A stretch of 64,000 bases of DNA from CAZESS01 sp964414415 (lineage in GTDB: Archaea; Thermoplasmatota; E2; UBA202; DSCA01): NCBI GenBank assembly GCA_964414415.1, contig CAYPWJ010000006.1, forward strand, positions 23,096 through 87,095, given 5' to 3'. The position numbers and the translations under genes were made by a program. Positions 1 to 8,088 of the stretch are shown piece by piece (position 1 is the stretch's first letter; every line of letters begins with the position of its first letter). The notes under the pieces are model-generated. The model saw only the letters and a list, made by a program, of their open reading frames with translations. It ran no database searches and was not told where the DNA came from.

Positions 1-309
1 GAGGGGATAGCGAAGCGAGAACTCCTGCGCCATCCGGACCATCGCGTCGTAGACCGCCTTGTCACCATGTGGATGATATTTCCCCAGCACTTCCCCGACG
101 ACGCGCGCTGATTTCCGGTGGCCCTTGCTATGCCGGAGGCCCATGTCGTCCAGCGCGTAGAGGATGCGTCGGTGCACCGGCTTGAGGCCGTCACGGACGT
201 CAGGCAGCGCCCGGCCGACGATGACGCTCATCGAGTAGTCCATGTAGGACTGCCGCATCTCCCGCTCGATGGGCAGCGGCACGACGGTGCTGTCCTCGTC
301 AGATGTCAA
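1..309 (-). CDS. gyrA: DNA gyrase subunit A, N-terminal part (cut by window edge)
   Basis: The reverse strand encodes the GyrA N-terminus with SMSVIVGRALPDVRDGLKP, HRRILYAL, the VVGEVLGKYHPHGD segment and a partial winged-helix region. It runs off the left edge, so only about 103 residues are seen and the catalytic tyrosine lies outside. GyrA is the DNA cleavage and rejoining subunit of gyrase. No ATG precedes the conserved region. A TTG at 309 overlaps the gyrB stop by 11 bases, and an in-frame GTG at 282 is the alternative start. The overlap implies translational coupling in a gyrB-gyrA operon. Confidence 0.95.
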   Translation of the reverse strand, partial: MTSDEDSTVVPLPIEREMRQSYMDYSMSVIVGRALPDVRDGLKPVHRRILYALDDMGLRHSKGHRKSARVVGEVLGKYHPHGDKAVYDAMVRMAQEFSLRYPL

Positions 310-2182
310 GATTGGCCACCTCCTGCGCGTGCTGCTGGATGAACTGGCGGCGGGGCGCCACCTGGTCGCCCATGAGGATGGTGAAGAGCTCGTCCGCTCT
401 GACGGCGTCCTCGACGGTCACGCGCTTCAGGATGCGCCGCTCGGGGTTCATGGTGGTCTTCCAGAGCTGATCAGGGTTCATCTCGCCGAGTCCCTTGTAC
501 CGCTGGATGGATGCATTTTTGGCTGCCATCTCCCGTTTTTCCGCCTCGGTGTAGGCATACTGCACGCTGCGTCCCTTCTTGATGCGGTAGAGCGGCGGCT
601 GGGCGATGTAGACGTAGCCCTTGTCGATGAGATCCGGCATGTACCGGAAGAAAAACGTAAGCAGCAGCGTCCGGATGTGGGCGCCGTCGACATCCGCGTC
701 GGTCATGATGACGATCTTGTGATAGTTGGCCTGTTCGATGTCGAACTCGTCGCCGACGCCCGTGCCGATGGTCGAGATGATCGCCTTTATCTCGTCGTTC
801 TCCAGCATCCGGTCGAACCGCGCCTTCTCGACGTTCAAGATCTTTCCCTTCAGCGGGAGGATGGCCTGGAACTCGCGTTCGCGGCCCTGCTTGGCGGAGC
901 CGCCAGCGGAGTCGCCCTCCACCAAGAAGAGCTCACACTGCTTCGGGTCTGCAGAGGAGCAGTCAGCGAGCTTGCCGGGAAGCGACGATGACTCCAGGTA
1001 GCTTTTTTTGCGCGTCAGCTCCCGGGCCTTACGGGCCGCCTGCCGGGCGCGCTGCGCCTCCAGTGCCTTGTCGATGATGGTCTTCGCCACGGAGGGGTTT
1101 TCCTCCAGCGTGGTGGACAGCCGGTCGTTGACCAGGCCCTCCACCAGGCCCTTTATCTCGGAGTTGCCGAGCCTGGTCTTGGTCTGCCCCTCAAACTGGG
1201 GGTCGGGAACCTTGCAGGAGAGGATGGCGGTGATGCTCTCACGGACGTCCTCGCCGCTGAGCCGCTGGTCGTCCTTCTTGAAGATGTCGTTCTGCTCCGC
1301 GTAGGCGTTGATGGTGCGTGTCAGCGCTGCCTTGAAACCCGAGAGATGCGTCCCGCCCTCGTGTGTATTGATGTTGTTGACAAATGAAAAGATGTTTTCA
1401 GTGTAGCCTGCCGTGTATTGAATCGCGACCTCGACGACGACGCCGTTCCGTGTTTCCTCGAAGTAGATAGGCTCCTCATGCAGCGGCTGCTTGTTCCTAT
1501 TGATATATTGGACGAACTCGGCGATGCCGCCCTCATACTCGAATTCACGTGCCTCGCCGCTGCGTTCATCCCGGAACGTGATGTGGAGACCCTTGTTCAA
1601 GAAGGCGATCTCCTGCAGGCGGTCGCGCAGATGGTCGCCGTCGAAGTCAACCTGGCCGAATATGCCCGGGTCGGGCTTAAAGGTGACGGTGGTGCCGGTA
1701 CCCTCAGCAGCGCCGCGCTCCTCAAGCGGCCCTGTCGGGATGCCGCGCTCGTATCGCTGGACGTAGCGCGTGTCGTTGCGATGGACCTCGACCTCCAGCC
1801 ATTCGGAGAGCGCGTTGACGACGGAGACGCCGACGCCGTGGAGACCGCCGGACATGGTGTAGGCGCTCTTGTCGAACTTGCCGCCTGCATGGAGGCGGGT
1901 CATGACGACCTCGACGCCGGGCTGGTCGTAGTCCTCATGCAGGCTGACGGGGATGCCGCGGCCGTCGTCGGCGACGGTGACGCTGCCGTCCTCGTTGATG
2001 GAGACGTCAATGTGGTCGCAGTAGCCGGACAGCGCCTCATCGACGGCGTTGTCGATGACCTCCTCCACCAGGTGATGGACGCCACGCTCGTCGGTTGAGC
2101 CGATGTACATGGCCGGGCGGAGGCGGACGCCTTCGAGGCCCTCCAGCACCCGTATCTGGTCTGTCTCGTAGCTGTCGGTCAT
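299..2182 (-). CDS. gyrB: DNA gyrase subunit B
   Basis: This is the ATPase subunit of the negatively supercoiling type IIA topoisomerase. At 627 aa it is the short form, without the insert of the E. coli protein (804 aa). The GHKL ATPase motifs are EVIDNAVDEAL, DDGRGIP and GGLHGVGVSVVNALS in the first 130 residues. The TOPRIM part has EGDSAGGSA near residue 420 and the metal-binding MTDADVDGAHI. The C-terminus has QRYKGLGEMNPDQLW. A TATA-like ATATTTTATAGG lies about 33 bases before the ATG, and GAGGGTG is a possible ribosome site. Gyrase occurs in Thermoplasmatota and several other euryarchaeal groups, where it is regarded as a bacterial acquisition. Confidence 0.97.
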   Translation of the reverse strand: MTDSYETDQIRVLEGLEGVRLRPAMYIGSTDERGVHHLVEEVIDNAVDEALSGYCDHIDVSINEDGSVTVADDGRGIPVSLHEDYDQPGVEVVMTRLHAGGKFDKSAYTMSGGLHGVGVSVVNALSEWLEVEVHRNDTRYVQRYERGIPTGPLEERGAAEGTGTTVTFKPDPGIFGQVDFDGDHLRDRLQEIAFLNKGLHITFRDERSGEAREFEYEGGIAEFVQYINRNKQPLHEEPIYFEETRNGVVVEVAIQYTAGYTENIFSFVNNINTHEGGTHLSGFKAALTRTINAYAEQNDIFKKDDQRLSGEDVRESITAILSCKVPDPQFEGQTKTRLGNSEIKGLVEGLVNDRLSTTLEENPSVAKTIIDKALEAQRARQAARKARELTRKKSYLESSSLPGKLADCSSADPKQCELFLVEGDSAGGSAKQGREREFQAILPLKGKILNVEKARFDRMLENDEIKAIISTIGTGVGDEFDIEQANYHKIVIMTDADVDGAHIRTLLLTFFFRYMPDLIDKGYVYIAQPPLYRIKKGRSVQYAYTEAEKREMAAKNASIQRYKGLGEMNPDQLWKTTMNPERRILKRVTVEDAVRADELFTILMGDQVAPRRQFIQQHAQEVANLDI

Positions 2183-2274
2183 ACACCCTCGCTGTTTGAA
2201 ACAGGTATCCTATAAAATATGTTTGCTGTCGCTCGCATGTCACTGCCTGCTCGCGGGCACCACCGCCGGCGTGG

Positions 2275-2541
2275 CTACTTGCTGAAAATACCTTTTTTCT
2301 CGGGCTTGGCCTCGTGGCCGTGTTCCCCAGACTCCATCTTGTTCCAGCAGGCCTCGCAGTAGAGCTCGCCGCAGAGCGGGCACTCGTAGACCATGCCGTT
2401 GTAGCCGGGGTTGAGCATGTTTTTCCCGCAGCCGGCGCACGACGCCTCCTCGCTGTATTTGTCCTGGCAGCGACCGCAGACCTGGACGTCAGGGGTGAGG
2501 ATGTTCCTGATCTTGTCTTTCTTTATACCCTCTTCCTGCAT
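2275..2541 (-). CDS. small multi-zinc-ribbon protein
   Basis: An 88-aa acidic and lysine-rich protein with several Cys pairs: CGRC, CAGC and then CPLC with CEAC. This is enough for two or more zinc sites, and the last two pairs resemble a RING or B-box fold. There is no membrane segment. A TATA-like TTTATATT is centred about 31 bases before the ATG, so the gene probably has its own promoter. Its function cannot be told from sequence. A second small Cys-rich protein lies at 16357-16644. Confidence 0.75.
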   Translation of the reverse strand: MQEEGIKKDKIRNILTPDVQVCGRCQDKYSEEASCAGCGKNMLNPGYNGMVYECPLCGELYCEACWNKMESGEHGHEAKPEKKGIFSK

Positions 2542-2644
2542 GCTATCACGTGTGTAGTAAATGCCCCGTCAATATAAACGTTTGTGCCGCCAGCGTTACG
2601 GGACAGCCACCTGCCGAGGCAGGGATCCGCAGGGAGACGGCATG

Positions 2645-3070
2645 TTATAGCGTGTCGGCGAACGCGTCGAGTTTGGCTTCCCAGCCCGCCGCCAGCCCTA
2701 GCGTGTCCTCGGCGACCTCTTCAACACGGAAGTCCACAGCCGCGGTCTTCTCCATCTTTTTCTTCGAGAGCATCTTTTCCATCGAGCGGAGCCAATTCCG
2801 CTTCATGCCGTGGGTGTTGATGACGGCGTATCGTTTTCCCTCCATGCCCTTCAGCTTTTTTATGAACCGGCGGATGTTCCGCTGCACCCTGAACATCTCG
2901 GTGGGGCCGGAGAATATGTAGACATCCGATGCGGGCATCGCCGCCGGATCGAGCTCGTCGGTTTTGAATACCTGGACCTCGCCGTCTTTTTCCCGCAGCC
3001 TGTCGGCGAGGTGACCCACGAGGCGCTTGTTGTTGCCGTATCGCGACCAGTACACGATGACGTATTTCAT
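2645..3070 (-). CDS. flavodoxin-like protein
   Basis: A 141-aa protein starting MKYVIVYWSRYGNNK, the first strand and phosphate-binding loop of the flavodoxin fold. It continues with SDVYIFSGPTEMFRVQ, typical of the second FMN loop. It probably carries electrons via FMN in the cytoplasm. The chosen ATG at 3070 is preceded by GGTGGTGAT. A longer reading to 3166 adds 32 unsupported residues. A TATA-like TTTATATGG is centred about 30 bases upstream of 3070. The second half is basic (KKMEK), unlike classical acidic flavodoxins, so a flavodoxin-fold oxygen-independent oxidase or regulator is also possible. Confidence 0.75.
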   Translation of the reverse strand: MKYVIVYWSRYGNNKRLVGHLADRLREKDGEVQVFKTDELDPAAMPASDVYIFSGPTEMFRVQRNIRRFIKKLKGMEGKRYAVINTHGMKRNWLRSMEKMLSKKKMEKTAAVDFRVEEVAEDTLGLAAGWEAKLDAFADTL

Positions 3071-3186
3071 CACATCACCACCGGACATCCAGTCCCCATA
3101 TAAAAAGCCGCCTATGCGAGATCCGTCGGCAGGGAAGGCGCTATCCACCACCTGCAGGAGCTGCACAACTGGCAGCTGCTGTAGCG

Positions 3187-3675
3187 TTATTCGTCGGCCA
3201 GTGGGTGATACTGCGTGGCCTTGTAGTACTTGGAGATAAGGTTGCGGAGCGTGAGCTCCCCGCTGATGATGCCGTCTTCCACGACGGCCAGCCGGCGGAT
3301 GTTATGCCGGATCATCTTGGTTAAGGCGTCGGAGACGCTCTCGTCCGGACGGCAGGTGATGGGATGTCCGGTCATGACGTCCGCGGCGGTACCCTCGGGG
3401 TCGCGATGGACATCCGGGACGCTGAACAGGCTGTCTTTGCTGCGGGCCGGCGCCAGCACGTGCAGGATGTCATGCCGGGTGATAACGCCGACCAGGTGCT
3501 TGCTGTCCATGTCCTCCACCACCCAGACATGGGTTTTGCCGTCCAAAATGGAAAGTACCAGGATGACGGATTCATCCTGCTCGACGAGCGGGAGATCCCA
3601 GACGCGGATATCCATGATGTCCTCGACCCGCGCGTCATAGAACTCTGCCAGGAATTCATCTTCTTTCGATTCCAT
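3187..3675 (-). CDS. CBS-pair domain protein
   Basis: A 162-aa soluble protein made of two CBS domains. The first holds HVWVVEDMDSKHLVGVITRHD. The second holds MTGHPITCRPDESVSDAL and IRRLAVVEDGIISGEL. CBS pairs bind adenine nucleotides and regulate enzymes or transporters. It follows the antiporter gene (3714-4913) by 38 bases, and a TATA box (TTTAAATAT, 3699-3707) sits in that spacer, so it can be transcribed alone as a leaderless mRNA. Nucleotide sensing for the neighbouring antiporter is possible but is inferred only from position. Confidence 0.85.
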   Translation of the reverse strand: MESKEDEFLAEFYDARVEDIMDIRVWDLPLVEQDESVILVLSILDGKTHVWVVEDMDSKHLVGVITRHDILHVLAPARSKDSLFSVPDVHRDPEGTAADVMTGHPITCRPDESVSDALTKMIRHNIRRLAVVEDGIISGELTLRNLISKYYKATQYHPLADE

Positions 3676-3713
3676 TTTGGATACACATCCGGGTATCCAT
3701 ATTTAAACTTAAT

Positions 3714-4913
3714 TCAGTCCCGTTGCGCCCCGATTTCACCCGCCCGGTGGAGGGCGAAGCGCGCGGCAAGCGGCCCTATCACCTCGAAGACCACCGTCGT
3801 CGCGGCGATGGTGGTCACGATAATGGTGCCCAGTTCTTCTTCGCCGATAGCCGCCAGCCGATGCGCGGCGAGCAGCGACAGCCCGATGGCCACGCCGGCC
3901 TGCGACAGGATGGCAAAGCCAATGTTATCCCTGATCTTTTGTTCCGCATCCGCCGCGTATCCGGACAGATAGCTTCCCACCATTTTCCCGGCGATGCGGC
4001 ATGCCACGTATACGACACCGATGACGCCAATCGTGGTCAGCAGGTCGAGATGCAGCTTCACCCCGGCGATGACGAAAAACACGATGTAGACGGGCAGGCT
4101 GACGCTCTCCACATGCGAAAACACCGGCTTGTTGTCCTTCGGAAACAGGTTTATAACGGTCATGCCCAGCGCCAGGCAGGCCAGGATGAGCGACACCCCG
4201 AGCGTGACGGCGGCCCCGGCCGTCACCAGGATGGCGGTCAGCGACGCAGCGATAACCTCCTCCCGGTCGTGCAGCCGCCGGAAGAGAAACGCGAACAGGA
4301 GACCCACGGCGACACCGAGGATGATGCCGCCGAAGATTTCCACCAGCGGCGTCACCAGCACGTTCGACACCGAGAACGCCCCTGACGAGATGACAAGCGA
4401 CGCAATCGCGATGGCAAACGCGTAGATAAAGATAGCCAGTCCGTCGTCGAATCCCACCACGGTCAGGATGGCATCGGTGAGCTTCCCGCGCGCCTTGTAT
4501 TCATGGATGACCGCCACCGCACCGGCGGGAGCGCTGGCCGGGGCAAGCGCCGCGAACAGGAGCGCCTCATCCAAGCGGCGGGTGAGCAGGTAGACGCCGG
4601 CGAGGACGACCAGAAAGGCGCCGAATGACTCCCCGAGGATGATGGCGATGACGGGCTTTCCCTCGCGCTTGAGCAGCGACAGGGTAAGCTGACCGCCGAT
4701 GACGAAGGCGACGAAGCCCAGGGCGAAATTGGTGGCTGTCTCTATCTCCGTTGGGCTGAACTCCAGGACGCCGAGCAGGTCGGGGCCCAGCAGCACACCT
4801 GTCAAAATGTACCCGACCACCCCGGTTATCTTCATGAGATGGGTGCCCTTGCCGATGAGCAACCCCAGACCGATGGCCAGCCCCGCCAGCAGCAGATAGT
4901 TCAGCATCTGCAC
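3714..4913 (-). CDS. monovalent cation:proton antiporter, CPA2/Kef type
   Basis: A 399-aa polytopic membrane protein with roughly 12 hydrophobic segments. It shows the CPA2 pattern: GLLIGKGTHLMKITGVVGYI at the N-terminus, GVLLGP, ALAPASAPAGAVAVIHEY and VGFDDGLAIFIYAF. It would exchange Na+ or K+ for protons across the cytoplasmic membrane. There is no RCK/TrkA domain; the next gene downstream is a CBS-pair protein that could play a regulatory role. The start is taken at the first ATG (4913), with a second ATG two codons later. The ion preference cannot be read from the sequence. Confidence 0.88.
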   Translation of the reverse strand: MQMLNYLLLAGLAIGLGLLIGKGTHLMKITGVVGYILTGVLLGPDLLGVLEFSPTEIETATNFALGFVAFVIGGQLTLSLLKREGKPVIAIILGESFGAFLVVLAGVYLLTRRLDEALLFAALAPASAPAGAVAVIHEYKARGKLTDAILTVVGFDDGLAIFIYAFAIAIASLVISSGAFSVSNVLVTPLVEIFGGIILGVAVGLLFAFLFRRLHDREEVIAASLTAILVTAGAAVTLGVSLILACLALGMTVINLFPKDNKPVFSHVESVSLPVYIVFFVIAGVKLHLDLLTTIGVIGVVYVACRIAGKMVGSYLSGYAADAEQKIRDNIGFAILSQAGVAIGLSLLAAHRLAAIGEEELGTIIVTTIAATTVVFEVIGPLAARFALHRAGEIGAQRD

Positions 4914-4949
4914 CCCCTATTATCGACGCGGTACATAAGGTTTGATGTT

Positions 4950-6221
4950 TTAGCGCGGCAGCGGATGCAGGAAGAAGACCGGCAGATAGTCCTCGCTTGT
5001 ATGCCCCGCCGGGTCGGTCGCCACGACTCTGAGCGTCCGCTTCCCCAGTACGAGGCGGTCGACGTCCCACGTGAACGGCGCTACGTCGTCGCTGTGCACC
5101 AGGTGGTCGTCCAGATAGAAGTCGACCTGTTCGACGGTGCCGTGCCATGTCCCCGCCGTCACGGTACAGTCGCCCGCGATGACCGAGGCCCGTCCCGGAG
5201 ACGGAGCAGCCTCTATCCCGGCAACATAGACCGTGTCGCGGCGCGGGATCTCCAGCATGACCTGTGGACGCAGCGGCCTGTCGGCGAGCTCGGCAATCGT
5301 GGCGGTGATGAGGCGGGTGGTATTGAGAAGGTAGCTCATGTTGACGTTGTCGAGATCGTCCCCTGGCTTGTGCATGTAGGGATTCCATTCCTTCTCGAAA
5401 AACGCCACCGCCTCGTAGCCGTACCGGGCGAACGAGGCGTAGTCGCTGCCGCCGCGGCCTTCGCGGCCGATGGAGCCGTTGACCAGCTCGAAATCGATGC
5501 CGGTGGCGGCGTTGACGTCTTCAACGACGCCTCGCATCCAGGCGGTGTCCTCGGTGCCGTACATCCGGAACGAGCGGCCGCCCTCGCTGGTGTTTGCATG
5601 CCCGATCATGTCGGCGTTGAACTCCACGACGAGGGATGCGTTGGCGTTATAGAGATCGCTGGCGTAGGCATTGCTGCCCAGCAGGCCCTCCTCCTCGCCG
5701 GAGAACGCAATGAACCTGACGGTGTGGTTGAACTGGCGGTCGTGCAGTGCACGGGCAGCAGCGAGCACTGCCGCCACGCCGGAGGCGTCGTCGTCGGCGC
5801 CGACGGTGCCCTCGACGGTGTCGTAATGGGCGTTGAAGATGATGGTCGCCTCGTCGCTGCCGGGTAGCGTCGCGACCACGTTCCGGCTCTCGTAGCGGCC
5901 GAGATGCCAGAGGTTGCCCGATGACGTCCAGTTATGGTAGCTGACCTGCAATCCCAGTCGTTCGAACTCCTGATAAATGTACTCGCCTGCCGCCCGACAG
6001 CCAGGTGTGCCTGTCACCCGGGGGCCACAGCCGACCAGGCCTGCGAGATAGCCGTACAGGGCCGACCTGTTGATGCATATCTCCTGGACATCGACGGGCG
6101 AGGCGGCACCGCGATCGGAAGCGCTCCACTCGTTCTGCTCCTGATGCAGCGGCGAGAGAGACGGAAGGATGAAGAGAAGCGCGATGCAGACGGCTGCCGC
6201 GGCGAAGACCGGTTGCTTCAT
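4950..6221 (-). CDS. secreted M28-family zinc aminopeptidase
   Basis: A 423-aa exported metallopeptidase. The N-terminus MKQPVFAAAAVCIALLF is a signal peptide or anchor. The two-zinc site of M28 is complete: NAHYDT, GADDDASG, SGEEEGLLGS, NADMIG and MHKPGDD. About 90 residues at the C-terminus look like a beta-sandwich with a FYLDD segment, typical of Ig-like domains on secreted enzymes. A TATA box at 6245-6254 puts the expected transcription start near the ATG at 6221, which fits a leaderless mRNA. The ATG at 6236 is the alternative. It would release amino acids from external peptides together with the two C25 peptidases in this window. Confidence 0.9.
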   Translation of the reverse strand: MKQPVFAAAAVCIALLFILPSLSPLHQEQNEWSASDRGAASPVDVQEICINRSALYGYLAGLVGCGPRVTGTPGCRAAGEYIYQEFERLGLQVSYHNWTSSGNLWHLGRYESRNVVATLPGSDEATIIFNAHYDTVEGTVGADDDASGVAAVLAAARALHDRQFNHTVRFIAFSGEEEGLLGSNAYASDLYNANASLVVEFNADMIGHANTSEGGRSFRMYGTEDTAWMRGVVEDVNAATGIDFELVNGSIGREGRGGSDYASFARYGYEAVAFFEKEWNPYMHKPGDDLDNVNMSYLLNTTRLITATIAELADRPLRPQVMLEIPRRDTVYVAGIEAAPSPGRASVIAGDCTVTAGTWHGTVEQVDFYLDDHLVHSDDVAPFTWDVDRLVLGKRTLRVVATDPAGHTSEDYLPVFFLHPLPR

Positions 6222-6244
6222 GAGATAAGGAATCATGACCGTTA

Positions 6245-6306
6245 TTTTAATATACCGCCGCCCGGCCGTGTCGCTCCAGGCCACGATAAAAAAACAAGGC
6301 TTTAAA
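6245..6306. promoter_or_regulatory. divergent promoter region between M28 peptidase and pantothenate gene
   Basis: On the minus strand TATATTAAAA (6245-6254) serves the M28 gene. On the plus strand TTTAAA (6301-6306) lies about 25 bases before the ATG at 6328. Both spacings fit archaeal TATA boxes of leaderless transcripts. Confidence 0.6.
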
Positions 6307-6327
6307 CGACGTCGCCGATATACCAGT

Positions 6328-7086
6328 ATGTCTATTCCCCGATCGCATCCCCGGTATCGCTCCCTCGTCATGCGCGAGGAGATAGCAGATGGCGTCGCCG
6401 AGGGCATCGTCCACCAGACGGGTCTCATCGCCCACGGCCGCGGGGAGGCGTTCGACTACCTGATCGGCGAGCAGACCATTCCTCCTGCAGCGAGGGCGGA
6501 AAAAGCCGCTGCAGCGCGCATGCTCCACGCGTCGCATCCCGTCATCTCGGTCAACGGCAACACCGCGGTGCTCGCCGCCGAGGCATGCATAGAGCTCGCC
6601 GCTGCGGCCAGTGCAGCCGTCGAGGTGAACCTGTTCCATCGAACTGAGGAACGAATACAAAAAATCGCCGGGCTGCTCAAGGAAGAGGGCGCCACTGAGG
6701 TGCTCGGCCTGCAGGCGGATGCCCGCATCCCCGGGCTGGAGCATGACCGGGGTCAATGTAGCAGCGAGGGCATCGCCGCAGCCGACGTCGTGCTGGTGCC
6801 GCTCGAGGACGGCGACCGCTGCCAGGCGTTGAAAGACATGGGGAAAACCATCATCGCCGTCGACCTCAACCCGCTGTCTCGAACAGCGCGGGCTGCAGAT
6901 GTCACCATCGTCGACAACGTCGTCAGGGCGCTCCCGGCGATGACCCGCTACGCCCGGATGGAGCCGGCGGTGGAGCCGTGGGACAACGACGCCTGCCTCC
7001 GGGCGTGCCGCACGTGGATGTGCCAGCGGCTCCGCCTATCGAACGAACCGGAGGAGCAGCCGGATGCGGGCGGGCAGCCTGGGTAG
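6328..7086 (+). CDS. 4-phosphopantoate--beta-alanine ligase (archaeal phosphopantothenate synthetase)
   Basis: A 252-aa enzyme that joins phosphopantoate and beta-alanine with ATP, the archaeal route to phosphopantothenate and coenzyme A. The diagnostic segments are VISVNGNTAVLA, EVNLFHRTEERI, IPGLEHDRGQ, ADVVLVPLEDGDR, DLNPLSRTA and VTIVDNVVRALPAM. The ATG at 6328 is set by the TATA box 25 bases upstream. A longer reading from 6235 would cross the promoter. Its 3' end overlaps the convergent creatininase gene by about 50 bases. The matching pantoate kinase is not in the window. Confidence 0.92.
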   Translation: MSIPRSHPRYRSLVMREEIADGVAEGIVHQTGLIAHGRGEAFDYLIGEQTIPPAARAEKAAAARMLHASHPVISVNGNTAVLAAEACIELAAAASAAVEVNLFHRTEERIQKIAGLLKEEGATEVLGLQADARIPGLEHDRGQCSSEGIAAADVVLVPLEDGDRCQALKDMGKTIIAVDLNPLSRTARAADVTIVDNVVRALPAMTRYARMEPAVEPWDNDACLRACRTWMCQRLRLSNEPEEQPDAGGQPG

Positions 7087-7815
7087 CTTCCTCCCGGTGA
7101 GCATCGCCTCGGCTGCGTCGATGCAGATGTCGGTCATCCGTTCGATGAACGCCTCGCCGTATCCCCGCGTCGCCTTGGACGGCGTGCCGACGTAGCCCTG
7201 CTCTGCACCGAGCTCGCGCATCGTCCGGTAGAGCGCTGCCGGGCCGTCGAGCGGCACGTCGACCCGGGGCTGCTCCTGCCAGTCCCGGAGCAGCTCGGGG
7301 AACAATGCCAGGCCGAGCGAGGTCTCCTTCGCATCTGCATGCACTTCTCCCTCGCCGTCGTCCATCGGCGGCCAGAGCGTGCCCTCGTAGAAGTGCGGAG
7401 CCAGCGGCTCGCAGACGGTCAGATCCTGCCGCGATGCTTTTTTCATGGCCGCATGGATGGCCTTGACGTGATGCAGGTCGGTGTGAAACGTCAGCACCAT
7501 CAGGTAGGAGGCGATGTCGGCGACGAGGCGAAACTGCTCCGCCAGGAGGTCGCGCAGCGTTTGCCAGTCCATGGACATGCTGCCGGGGAAGTCGCGGGCC
7601 ATCCGGCAGGCGCCGACCGGCAACGACGGCAGCGATATCACGCTGTGCTCCTCCAGGCGCTGCATCGTCCTGCGCTCCACCTCGCGGGCGACGAACAGGT
7701 CGGTGCCGAGCGGGAGATGCGGGCCGTGTGCCTCCATCGGCGACACGCTGAGGAAAAAGATCGTGTCGTCATCCAGCTGCTCGACGTCCCGCCAGGTGAG
7801 CTCCGCGTAGTCCAT
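7036..7815 (-). CDS. creatininase-family amidohydrolase
   Basis: A 259-aa metal-dependent amidohydrolase of the creatininase fold. The metal-binding signature EAHGPHLPLGTD is present, followed by TFHTDLHH where the usual NGHGGN stands, and by EVHADAKETS. Known archaeal members include the formamide hydrolase ArfB of riboflavin/F420 synthesis and creatininase-like enzymes of unknown substrate. The altered NGHGGN motif argues against a simple assignment. A TATA-like ATATAAATAG lies about 25 bases before the ATG. Confidence 0.8.
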   Translation of the reverse strand: MDYAELTWRDVEQLDDDTIFFLSVSPMEAHGPHLPLGTDLFVAREVERRTMQRLEEHSVISLPSLPVGACRMARDFPGSMSMDWQTLRDLLAEQFRLVADIASYLMVLTFHTDLHHVKAIHAAMKKASRQDLTVCEPLAPHFYEGTLWPPMDDGEGEVHADAKETSLGLALFPELLRDWQEQPRVDVPLDGPAALYRTMRELGAEQGYVGTPSKATRGYGEAFIERMTDICIDAAEAMLTGRKLPRLPARIRLLLRFVR

Positions 7816-8088
7816 GCCGGGACAATGCCACGCTATTTATATGTCATTCCCTGCCATGAGTGCTAGGGGATGGACAACGCCGGTGGAGATGCAGGTGTCC
7901 TCTGAATCCTGGAAGGGCTAATGGATTGCCTTCCCTAATTCCTCCGGAAAGAGGGCTGTCGGCCCGGCAGCGGTGATTGGATTGACAGTAAGATATCTCG
8001 CGCTCCTCGAGGCCAGTGTAGTTAGAAATGTCTAAAAACAGTACCCCTTCCGAGATGCCGGACTGCCGTCGCCTCTCCACCCTATAGG
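7816..8088. other. intergenic region, possible structured RNA
   Basis: No convincing gene is seen. A minus-strand frame of 78 codons (7844-8080) lacks any recognisable family. On the plus strand a TATA-like ATTTATATG (about 7833-7841) is followed by a GC-rich stretch. There GGTGGAGA near 7881 can pair with TCTCCACC near 8074, and smaller hairpins such as GGAAGG/CCTTCC lie between. This could be a non-coding RNA of about 220 nt. I did not find signatures of SRP RNA or RNase P RNA. Confidence 0.25.

Noticed and set aside
1..2182. Replication origin near gyrase genes
   Set aside because: No orc1/cdc6 gene, no repeated origin boxes and no long AT-rich element are seen here.
7844..8080. 78-codon minus-strand frame
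   Set aside because: No ribosome site, no TATA at the right distance and no recognisable composition. Treated as intergenic.
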